This document shows positions 55,822-64,000 of a stretch of 64,000 bases of DNA, in pieces (positions within the stretch are counted from its first letter, which is position 1; the number at the start of each line of letters is the position of its first letter). This stretch comes from Anaspis maculata. Its lineage: Eukaryota; Arthropoda; Insecta; Coleoptera; Scraptiidae. Below the pieces are notes generated by a model. It was not told where the DNA came from, searched no databases, and saw nothing but the letters and a program-made list of their open reading frames with translations. The stretch spans positions 42,183,745 through 42,247,744 of the forward strand of contig OX421962.1 in assembly GCA_949128115.1 (NCBI GenBank). The letters run 5' to 3'. The position numbers were made by a program, and so were the translations under genes.

Positions 55822-56080
55822 CCTCCGCGACCACTGCTACCTCGACATACACATTGCGGAGAGCCGCTAGTAGATGGCGCCGCACGGGTATCTCACCTGT
55901 GAGTACCCTCGGAGAGCACACATAGGAAAGTCTTGGACCGTTAGACCATCGAGCTTCTGCCCTTGAATGCCTCAGCACTGATGAGAGTCAAGACCCAAAC
56001 AGGTCGAAACACGTGTCTGCTGGATTTCGGTGGTGGTTGCTCGGTCGGTTCGATGGTCTGAGACTTCTCCTGACATTAAT
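55822..56080. mobile_element. 259-bp insertion with 12-bp target duplication, carries a hammerhead-like motif
   Basis: TTGGGACCTATA occurs at 55810-55821 and again at 56081-56092, directly flanking the insert, and the RT frame resumes after it with a shift of one. The insert has no long open frame. Inside it AGACCATCGA (55943-55952) and TCGATGGTCT (56050-56059) form a 10-bp inverted repeat around the hammerhead core. It is probably a small retroelement such as a Penelope-type or retrozyme fragment, or a SINE. Confidence 0.75.
55973..56022 (+). ncRNA. Hammerhead-ribozyme-like motif, type I
   Basis: Stem I strand CAGCA (55973-55977), then the core CTGATGA (55978-55984), a stem II hairpin closing with GACC...GGTC (55992-56005), GAAA (56006-56009), a palindromic minimal stem III CACGTG (56010-56015), the cleavage triplet ending TC at 56017, and TGCTG (56018-56022) complementary to the first strand. 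All conserved core bases are present. One oddity is seven extra bases (GAGTCAA) between CTGATGA and the GACC stem, which either extend or bulge stem II or mark decay. Confidence 0.6.
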
Positions 56081-56700
56081 TTGGGACCTATACTTTTCAT
56101 AGTTTTTATTAATGATCTGCCCAACTTTTGTGTAGTTCCGGATAAGAGCCTGATTTATGCGGATGATACAAATTTTCTGCTTCGGGATTCCGACTTGTCA
56201 GTGGTAGCGGATCGTACCTCCCGGTCGGCTGAGGAGCTGGAGGAGTGGTGCAGGGACAATGGCTTATCGTTGAACATCAGTAAGACGCTTCTTATGCGGC
56301 TCATGACAAAGAACGGGTCCTGCGATCGGTCTGTACTTGTTAGGCTTGGTGGACGGTCGGTTGAGCAAGCATCTTACGCTAAGTTTTTGGGCGTGGTGTT
56401 TGATCAGAAATTGAAATTCTGGCATCACATAAACGAAGTAGCTAGCAAACTTAGCAGAAACGCTTTTTTGATGAGACAGATTCGTGACACGGTCTCCCCC
56501 CGAGTTCTCCGATTGGCCTACTTCGGTCTGGTTCAGTCAGTTATGTCATACGGCCAGATAGTTTGGGGCTCCTCTTCGCACCTTGACACGGTATTTGTTG
56601 TCCAGAAGAGGGTGCTGAGGTGTATGGGAGGCGTTGGTCCACGTACTTCGTGCAGAGATTTATTTTCAAAATTCAAAATTTTAACCTTACCATCTCTATA

Positions 56701-57624
56701 CCGTCCGTTTTTTTTTCAAGGCCCCAGCGCGTAGCGTCTTTATTATGGGTTCCACACCCAACATATTATATATTTTTGAAATCAGAAGAACAAAATCTTT
56801 CGATTGATGGTATGTCAAATTATTTTTGACAGATGTCATTTTTTGACATTTGACAGAATAGTACTTCTGATACTTCATTTTAGAGCCCAATAAATTCTCA
56901 GAAAAACTGTGTCTTCATTTTTGAAATAGGTTGTCTTTCACAGCTTCTAGAGGTCTTCAAATAGGAAAAATGATTGAAATTCAGAAATACTCAATAAATA
57001 CGTAAGTAGGCAAAACCCGCAAAACAGGTATTTTCAATAATAACTAATGATAATAATCAATAAATAATCACAACGAAACGAAAAATGTCCTGAAGAAGTC
57101 ACTCGAAATTACCGTCTCCTTGTTCCTTGAATGAGAGATTCAACGACCAGTGAATTGGAACTGCCAGCCCAACGCGATAGTATCCGAGGTGGCCAGGTAT
57201 GACCCCCTCGATTTTTTTCATGAGCCTATCTGAAAGATAAGGTAGTTATAGGATCTCCCGCTAATTTAGACGATTTGAAATCAGAATATTATCATCAGTT
57301 GATTTTAAAAATACCTATTATTTATTGAGCAGGTATTTCTGAATTTTAACAATTTTTTCTATTCAAAGACCTCCAGAAGCTGTAAAAGGCATGCTATTCT
57401 ATAAATGAAAACATAGTTCTCCTTAGAATTTTACGGGCTTTAAAATGGTGTCACACAAGTACTATTCCGTCAATTGTCAAAAAATGACATCTGTCAAAAA
57501 TAATTTGACATACCATCAATCGAAAGATTTTGTTCTTCTGAATTCAAAAATATATAATATGTTGGGTGTAAAACCGATGATGAAAGCGCTATAAGCTGGG
57601 GCCTAGAAAAAAAAAAACGGACGG
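56701..57624. mobile_element. 924-bp TIR element inserted in the LINE
   Basis: CCGTCCGTTTTTTTTT at the left and AAAAAAAAACGGACGG at the right, with TA on both sides. The inner arms (TCGATTGATGGTATGTCAAA and its complement near 57515) pair over about 180 bp. LINE coding resumes on the right side. No transposase seen. Confidence 0.8.
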
Positions 57625-60130
57625 TATATTTATCAGATCGTATTGAACGTTAAGAAGCTCAAATCTACATTGCCAAGTAGAGGCGACAAGCATGTCTATA
57701 GGACGAGAGGTGGTTCCTCCCTTGAGCTTCCTTATTCACGACTGGGACTCGGTCAGAACAGTCACATGTATCAAGGAATTAAGTGTTTTAATAAGTTCCT
57801 AAGATGGATAAGTTCCTGCAATTGACAAGTGATGTAACTAGTGATTGCAATTATGCAGCTTTCAAACGGAGCTTGTATGACTTTTTAGTTGACAAGGCTT
57901 TTTACTCTGTTGGGGAATTTCTTGAGCTATGATTTTATTGTTCCTTATTTGTTAATTTATTACTCACCTACCCACTTTCTCCCTTATCTTTAAATAAATA
58001 TTATTATGTGCGATTTACGGTTCTTGAGTTAGAGCTTTCAGAGCTTCCGGAAGCATCAACTTTCGGCATTCAATCAGCATGTTAAATTTATACCACTGTC
58101 ATGTAGTGAGCAAGTTAACCATAAATAGCTCTTGGCCATTAACCGTAGATGATACAAATTTTGAAAATCGATCATGATGATGTTAATTGTGTAATTACAG
58201 GGTGAACTGTGAAAGCAAACTGACTTTAGAAAGATATAAAGGTAATATAGCATTTGAAGGATATCAGATACATTCGAAACTCATGGATGACAAAAGTTGA
58301 TGCTTCAGGGAGTTCTAGAAGCCATAACTCAAGAACCAGAAGTAGCACGTACACGAGTAAGATGTCAAATTGTAGAGAATTGAATAAGCTTCCATTCGCA
58401 TACAAACGCTTCCACATATTGACTGAAATGAAGATATTGAAAAAACTGTTTTTTGGGCGCCATCTTTTCAATATGGCGGCCAAGACGGCAAATATACGAA
58501 GTGGAAAAGTGAATATTCGGAAAGGGCATCTCAAGATCTATAATACTGCCAAGTTCCAAAAATATCAGATAACCTTAAAAAAAGCTGGAATTTATCATCT
58601 TATAAAGACAATTTTGGCAGTTTCCCGAAATGACGTTTGTAAATTTAGGTATGAATAAGAAGAGAATTTTATGTCTACAAAATGACGTGCCAGATGTTGA
58701 AATCCGTTGAAAAACAAACGAGCTACAGCCAGTTTTTATTACCAGATGAAGCCCATTTTGGCGCTTCCACCATATTTGCCTGCAGCAGATGTCAATATTC
58801 CACCAAATTTTTCATGGTCCTTGAACGCCCAGGAATCGATTAGGACATATCTCTATAGATATATCTTCACGAAATTGCACACGGTCAAGCCTTTTTCACC
58901 CTATGCCCCCAGACTATGTGGGTAAAATGACATAGGCATAAAAATATACAAAAACATGACCGAAAATGAGACAACTGATTTTACGTGTTTGTTGTGTTGA
59001 TACATGAGATGTAATGACTTTTATATAAGTTGTATATGGATATTACAGTTTATGTATTCAAGTTGACACTTGTCAAAATAACCTCAAAAATTAAAAACAA
59101 TAAATAAATTTGCAATGGAACAAACACGTAAAATGTTGTACAACACTCGTGACTTGTTACACAAGATGCTTTCCGACACTCAGCCTATTACAGAACTCGG
59201 GCTGCGCCTCCGTTCTGCAAATTCCGGGTTCGTGTCTGAAAACCACTCATGTAACAGCAAAATAACAAAATTTCATTAACATAACCCTCCTGTGTGTTGC
59301 TTGCATATGAGATGGCATCGTAAATTTGTAGAGAAAATCACTACCAAATGACACACTACCATCAGCAATAATAACCACACTGAGCGAATCGCAAAAAACT
59401 TTTCTAGAAAAAAGTTACACGGCTTTGAACATAATGTTGCATTGGCGCATCAACGGCCGAATTCATCATACTTTCTAATATTCCGTTGCGCGTGCTTGTC
59501 TTTCTATTACACTTTCTGGATTTTTTTTTTGTTATAATATTGTTACACGTAAGATACTGTACAATAAAAACATGCGTGAGAAGTGAAAGAACGACCGAAC
59601 AATTACACTTGGGAATTGGAAGCTGAATCAGAAGATCTCGATTCCGAAGATGTAATTGCCGTGATTATTCCACCAGCAATGGATGCCAAACTTTCCAGAT
59701 AATATGCCAGAATCACAAGAAAGAAATCTTCGAGTAAATATATATGAAAGAAGAACTTGACGGCAAAACTCCTCTTGAAATATTTTTTACCCTCTTCGAT
59801 AACGAACTACCTACTGGACGGAACTGTTGATTTTTTGTGAAATATGCCAATGATACTAAGCGATATGACTTCAAATTCAAAATACTTATGACAACTAATG
59901 ATCTAAGAAAATTCATTGGGATTATACGAAGGCGCAGAGCGGACATGGAAGATATTTATTTGTACCTGATTACTGATGAGAAATTTCAATATAGCTACCA
60001 AGATGGCAGCGTTACTATGAAATACAGTCTGCCCATAGGCCACCCTTGAGGGCCTAAGCTATTAATCGGAAAAAGTTCTAAGGCTCTAGCTTCACTTCCC
60101 GAGAAGGAGTAGAACTTCTCAACTTTTACA

Positions 60131-60184
60131 CGGACAGACAGACAGACGGACGAACAGACAAATAACGGACGGACAGACAGACGG
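60131..60184. repeat. GACA/GACG-type microsatellite
   Basis: Irregular (ACGGACAGACAGACAG)-like units just before the minisatellite. Confidence 0.75.
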
Positions 60185-60230
60185 GCAAACCGGCCATATA
60201 AACATCATTTTCTATCGAAACGTGCTGAAA

Positions 60231-60821
60231 AGTCGCAATTGACAGAAAAAAGTCGCAATTGCCAGAATAAAGTGTCAATTGACAGAAAAAAGTCGCAATT
60301 GCCAGAATAAAGTGGCAATTGACAGAAAAAAGTCGCAATTGCCAGAATAAAGTGTCAATTGACAGCAAAAAGTCGCAATTGACAGAATAAAGTGACAATT
60401 GACAGAAAAAAGTCTCAATTGCCAGAATAAAGTGTCAATTGACAGAAAAAAGTCGCAATTGTCAGAATAATAATAATAATAATAATAATAGCGTTTATTT
60501 ACGATCATGAATACATGAAGTTGGATCGTCGATGTCGAAGCCTCCATTAAATGTCGTGCATAATGATAAATTTGTTAAGATTATCATAAAATTATGATAT
60601 GAATATGAATAAAGTGGCAATTGACAGAAAAAAGTGTCAATCGACAGTAAAAAGCGCAATTGCCAGAATAAAGTGTCAATCGACAGAAAAAAATCGCAAT
60701 TGCCAGAATAAAGTGGCAATTGACAGAAAAAAGTCGCAATTGCCAGAATAAAGTGTTAATTGACAGAAAAAAGTCGCAATTGCCAGAATAAAGTCGCAAT
60801 TGACAGAAAAAAGTCGCAATT
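60231..60821. repeat. Minisatellite of 20-bp monomers alternating as 40-bp dimers
   Basis: 60231-60470 is exactly twelve 20-bp units with the pattern AGTSNCAATTGMCAGAAWAA. Units ending GACAGAAAAA and GCCAGAATAA mostly alternate, giving a 40-bp higher-order unit. A second array of about 10.5 units runs 60613-60821, with one 19-bp unit. A 142-bp unrelated insert starting with an (AAT)n run separates them. Every unit is centred on CAATTG or a one-base variant. Minus-strand open frames across it are artefacts of the repeat. Confidence 0.92.
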
Positions 60822-61815
60822 ACAAATAAATATCTTCCATGTCCGCTTTGCGCCTTCGTAGGATTATGATCTTTTTCAGGATATCACAAATTACCTCGAA
60901 TGGACCGATATTGGAGGAGAGATGAAGACACAAGTGTGCCATTAGTAAAAAAATGTATGAGGAGAAATAGGTTTAGAAATATAGGGAGAAATCTTCATGT
61001 GTCGGACAATGGGCATCGGGCAACTTGACAAAGGGGACGAATTCATTGAATTGCATCCATTGTTAGCAAAATCAACAAGAAAAAATCTTTTGGCATATTT
61101 GAGCTGCCTGATGAGCTTTGCAAAGATAACGTTGGACATTTGATCAGAGAAGACGACGAAAAAACTCACAGATGAAGATGTAGGAAATGTCAATGCCAGA
61201 CCATATTTATTTCTCTGTGGCAAGTGTAAACGTTCATTTGCATCCTCACTGCTTCCGCGACTTCCATTTATTCTGAAAATTCATCAAACTACCATTTGTA
61301 ATTATTATCATTATTAATATTATTGGGTGCTTTTTTCAGAATTCACTCTTTTTGTTACTTTCTATTCAGTATTTTCTATTCACCGGATCTTGTTTACATT
61401 TCAAAAATTTCTCGAAAAATCAAATACTTCTGTAATATAAACGCATCATTTTTACTTACATTTGTTAACTGATCAGGATCACGCCAATGATGCGTGAACG
61501 CAACAATAATTTTTGGGAAAACTGAAAGCGGTGAATTTTTTTCTTTCTTTCATATTCCTTCATTCTGAAGCTCTAGGAACTACAATTGAGAAGAAGAAAC
61601 TGATTGAGTAATAATTTCTACCATTGGCCATAAATGGGTTGTACCTACTGTGGCAAAGCCGTTCAAACCAGAAAGATTCGGTTTAGTAGAAATGTAGCTT
61701 TCCCAACTTGACTATCTGCAAACAGCACCCTTGTACCACCCTAAACGCCTGAATCAAAATAAGCTCAGTATGTCATTTTACCCTAGTCCAAGTATGCCGT
61801 TTTAGGCAGATCTCC

Positions 61816-62520
61816 CCTACTTATTTATTCATAACCAAATAGATAGGTGGTAAGGTGGTAACTTTTGGTGGTAAGTACTACCTTACCTATCTATAATATA
61901 CATACGTACCATAATACCTCTATATGTAAGTACATCATAGACATAATTATACCTGCCGAGCTACTTAACTTTATGAATGAGAAGGTTATTCTGGAGTGTT
62001 CATACAGAAATTTTAGGCTAATAATAATTGCTCAGTTTTAGAACTGGCGTTAGCGTTATCATGTTTACGTAATAAATCCAATGATAAAGGGTATCTGACT
62101 ATTTGCATAGGTGCGAATATTCAAATCAAGCGCGTAAACTCACCTCAACTTTGACACATCACGTTGCCGCTGATAATAAATGAGCGTGCAGTTCTTAACA
62201 AACACTTTGAAAAACATGACTGCGATTTTTTGCAGGACTACGACTAGCCAGTACACTGTATTGTCTCTCCGAGGTTCAACTGGAGTATAAAAATAATCAA
62301 AATACAAACGTCATGGCACACTGGCACAGGTAGAGAGCATCGGCAATCAGCTGTTCCGAGATTCGAGCCGTCCGCGGCAGTATTGGACACTTGTTTACGT
62401 GCCACGTGCCCGATAAGCTCTATCTTCGTTTGGTGGGCGTGTCGCAGTGCAACAGCGCCTGCTCCGGCACGTCTCTGATTGCTGCATAGCGCAACATGTG
62501 GTGTTTTTTCTGTCATATTG
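61816..62520. other. Spacer upstream of tomosyn, nothing recognised
   Basis: AT-rich at first (GGTAAGGTGGTAACTTTTGG-type short repeats near 61855), becoming GC-richer after 62330. No exon, RNA gene or repeat end identified. Confidence 0.4.
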
Positions 62521-63065
62521 ATCTGTCAAGTGCATCTGGAAGCGTCAAAGTGGCACGGAAAATGTGCTTTCGGAAAGGTTTTCTGTGAAAAGTGCGGTTT
62601 GACGTGTGAGAAAAACCAGTGCCCCATTGTTGTCTGCAGGAAATATTGCAATTTTTGGCTTGCGCGGTGTTCCGTGTCGTCATGGCGCAGAATTGAAATT
62701 GTGCGGACGAAGCTCAGATGTATCCCCGATATTGACTTTCCGCGACGTCCTGCGGGTTGGTGTGAAACGGCGAATGCAGGATAACGTGCTCATCCAGTCT
62801 TCTGGCTATCTTGGCTGGAGTTCCAGGCACAAGAGAGCGCATTGCAAAAGGTCCGTACCTCGCGGAGCGGTTCGTGGAACGGCGCCTTCGGTAAAGTCGA
62901 TACTTTTGCTGCAGCAGAATGGTGTGATTGTAGCCAATACTTTTTAAACGGCAATTTTTCCGTGTGGAAATTCAAATTGAGAGAAAAAAATCCCAACACA
63001 CTTATTCAGTTGGACTAGGTCATGGTGCGATGAGACGCGAAAAGGACCAAGACCGACGAGAAGTC
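62521..63065 (+). promoter_or_regulatory. Presumed promoter and 5' UTR of tomosyn
   Basis: GC- and CpG-richer than its surroundings and free of transposon ends. No TATA box was found and the transcription start cannot be placed. Short open frames here have no family resemblance. Confidence 0.4.
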
Positions 63066-63185
63066 ATGAAGAAGTTCACGTTCAAAGGCGTTCTCGACAA
63101 CTTCCGCACCTCCGTGGCGCAGCCCTCCAGGCCCGACCAGGAGATCCAGGAGACGCTCCGGCCAGAAAACTTCCAAGTCAAAAGG
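63066..63185 (+). CDS. STXBP5: Tomosyn / STXBP5, first coding exon (gene continues to the right)
   Basis: N-terminal 40 residues of tomosyn, the syntaxin-binding WD40 protein that restrains SNARE-driven exocytosis. The exon reads MKKFTFKGVLDNFRTSV and ends DQEIQETLRPENFQVKR, matching insect tomosyn (MKKFTFKGVLDGFR, ETLRPEHF). It ends at donor gtaagg (63186) in phase 0. I chose the ATG at 63066 by homology; an in-frame ATG at 63030 would add twelve charged residues. No further exon is seen before the window ends, so intron 1 exceeds 800 bp. Confidence 0.85.
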
Positions 63186-63191
63186 GTAAGG

Positions 63192-63735
63192 AGCTCGATT
63201 TTTTTTTTGCGACCCTCCTTTCCAGCACAGCCTTCTTTGTTCCTGCTGAGCTGACAATAGCAGGTTTGGAAGTTTACTCTCGCTGATACCCCTCAATCTC
63301 AATCAAGATAATGGGCCCCTTCGACCTTTACAACGAGGTGTTCTGTTATGTACCTGTCTACCTATGCATCAGCATTACGTAATCGTCGTATAATAAGAAT
63401 TATGTTGATGTAGGTAGGTATAAAGTAGTCACTAAAAGTAGTATCTATCAGTCTTCGGAAGAGGGGATTTTCCCGCTCTACAAGCGTATTTCTTGAAAAA
63501 GTTGAGACGCAGATGCCAGTAGGCAGATCATTCTATCTGATTCAAACAAAAGATAACTAATGGCATTACTAATGCTGGACCATAATCCATGGTCCTTAAT
63601 CCTTACGCGTTAAACTTAATGCGTATGAACCAAGCATATAAGTAGCCTCGTGCACCATGCGACGGGTCCAGTCCAGTCCAGCTGAATACATACTCCATAC
63701 TCGACTTTATCTTCATACCTTTCCTTTTTTCCTAT
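63192..63735. other. Start of tomosyn intron 1, nothing recognised
   Basis: A run of T just after the donor, then AT-rich sequence with GTAGGTAGGT-type short repeats. No exon seen. Confidence 0.4.
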
Positions 63736-64000
63736 CAGGGTGATTCAAAAGGGTCGGGGTCGGACCATCTTGAAGGTGCATAATATGGAGGTGTAGTAGA
63801 GTGCTGGAAACTGGGCTGGAAAGTTGTTGAAAACATTCTATGTCTTTTGATTGTGAAGTTATGGACGGACAAAAGTTGGTCCTTCGATCGCTTTTATTTT
63901 TGTTGTTTCCAAAGGTTTTAGTAAACTGTTTATGGAAAAACAATTACTACAAAAAATCAGCCTCTGAATTGGTAATGAATTTTTGTTTTGTATACAGGGT
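63736..64000. repeat. Left arm of the same fold-back family as 1-532, cut by the window edge
   Basis: It starts CAGGGTGATTCAAAAG at 63736 and ends at the inner CAGGGT. Its middle (CAAAAGTTGGTCCTTCGATC, TTTTAGTAAACTGTTTATGG) matches 1-120 directly and 300-532 inverted. It lies in tomosyn intron 1. Confidence 0.8.

Larger units (their letters stand above)
53710..58015 (+). mobile_element. Decayed APE-type non-LTR retrotransposon (LINE)
   Basis: Encodes an AP-endonuclease domain (LMNFNIQGIRNKI, VDIFCVTEHWL, YIIAIYRSPNTDVN, FCGDVNVNFL, FLSDHCFQVC) and a reverse transcriptase (AGMDGIDGRVLKA, PVFKKGS, HGFMKNKSTCSA, FFDLSKAFDSVDHEVL, GVPQGSILGP, YADDTNFLL, KFLGVVFDQKLKF). It is broken by a frameshift near 54025, another near 54925, a 259-bp insertion inside the RT (55822-56080) and a 924-bp TIR element (56701-57624). 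The 3' end is near TAAATAAATATTATTATG. No clear poly(A) tail or target duplication. Clade not certain (Jockey/CR1-like). Confidence 0.85.
59921..60868. repeat. Inverted repeat enclosing the minisatellite
   Basis: AAGGCGCAGAGCGGACATGG and AAGATATTTATTTGTA (59929-59964) return inverted at 60824-60868 (AAATAAATATCTTCCATGTC). Between them lie a GACA/GACG-rich microsatellite and the 20-bp arrays. Confidence 0.68.
52922..61815. mobile_element. Up to 8.9-kb fold-back complex holding a LINE and a minisatellite
   Basis: The clear arms are 53150-53705 and about 58345-58912, which match inverted (GCGCCCAAAAAACAGTTTTT, TTGAAAAGATGGCGCC-like, GTTTACAAACGTCATT-like and ATATATCTTCACGAA blocks). An extra hairpin at 58018-58063 with 58293-58342 marks the centre, near 58180. 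Outer ends GGGGGAACTGTCTAAAATGA (52928) and a diverged inverted TGCCGTTTTAGGCAGATCTC (61794) may be the true termini, but this is less certain. The LINE 53710-58015 was inserted close to the centre. Confidence 0.6.

Noticed and set aside
60126..60799. Repetitive minus-strand proteins rich in LFWQLRLFSVN
   Set aside because: They are readings of the 20-bp minisatellite; a unit of 20 bp cycles through all three frames and has no stop by composition.
60231..60821. CRISPR-like array of short repeats
   Set aside because: The units abut with no unique spacers, and this is an animal genome; it is a minisatellite.
62479..62947. Cysteine-rich open frames upstream of tomosyn
   Set aside because: No domain fits and the region is best explained as CpG-rich promoter and 5' UTR.

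Overview
The window looks like a piece of an animal nuclear genome, most probably an insect. Split genes have GT-AG introns, AATAAA poly(A) signals follow stop codons, and the recognisable proteins are eukaryotic housekeeping genes closest to insect orthologues by recall. The spacer is AT-rich and crowded with fold-back DNA transposons whose ends begin CAGGGTG. I cannot name the species. Exon boundaries below were worked out by hand from splice consensus, reading phase and remembered family sequences. No alignment was run.

Gene layout, left to right: the 3' end of an ADAM17/TACE-like protease (+, 1154-1846); PDCD2L (-, 2314-12492) with an intronless mitochondrial folate carrier, SLC25A32, on the opposite strand inside its third intron (+, 7017-7958); PLRG1 (+, 13049-18682); tubulin cofactor B, TBCB (-, 18840-23190); the RNA helicase DDX10 (+, 25579-33001); coproporphyrinogen oxidase, CPOX (-, 33038-50609, one 16.4-kb intron); and the first coding exon of tomosyn/STXBP5 (+, 63066-63185). 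Neighbouring genes alternate strand: ADAM17/PDCD2L, PLRG1/TBCB and DDX10/CPOX converge, while PDCD2L/PLRG1 and TBCB/DDX10 diverge. There is no operon. The products act separately in membrane shedding, 40S assembly, folate transport, splicing, tubulin folding, rRNA processing, heme synthesis and exocytosis.

The rest is introns and spacers filled by mobile DNA. The CPOX intron holds a 6.75-kb fold-back element with a 4.6-kb element inside it that carries remnants of a protein with a TSO1-type CXC domain. Between CPOX and tomosyn lies a fold-back of up to 8.9 kb containing a decayed APE-type non-LTR retrotransposon (about 53.7-58.0 kb). That retrotransposon was hit by a 924-bp inverted-repeat element and by a 259-bp insertion flanked by 12-bp direct repeats, and the insertion contains a hammerhead-ribozyme-like motif. 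A 20-bp minisatellite lies near 60.2-60.8 kb. Near-identical inverted arms of about 570 bp (10797-11367 and 16080-16644) bracket the PDCD2L/PLRG1 divergent promoter and the first exons of both genes.

The items most worth checking are the hammerhead-like RNA, the inverted arms around the divergent gene pair with introns of matching phase, the CXC-encoding element, the dyad minisatellite, and the 36-bp gap between DDX10 and CPOX that carries poly(A) signals for both strands.
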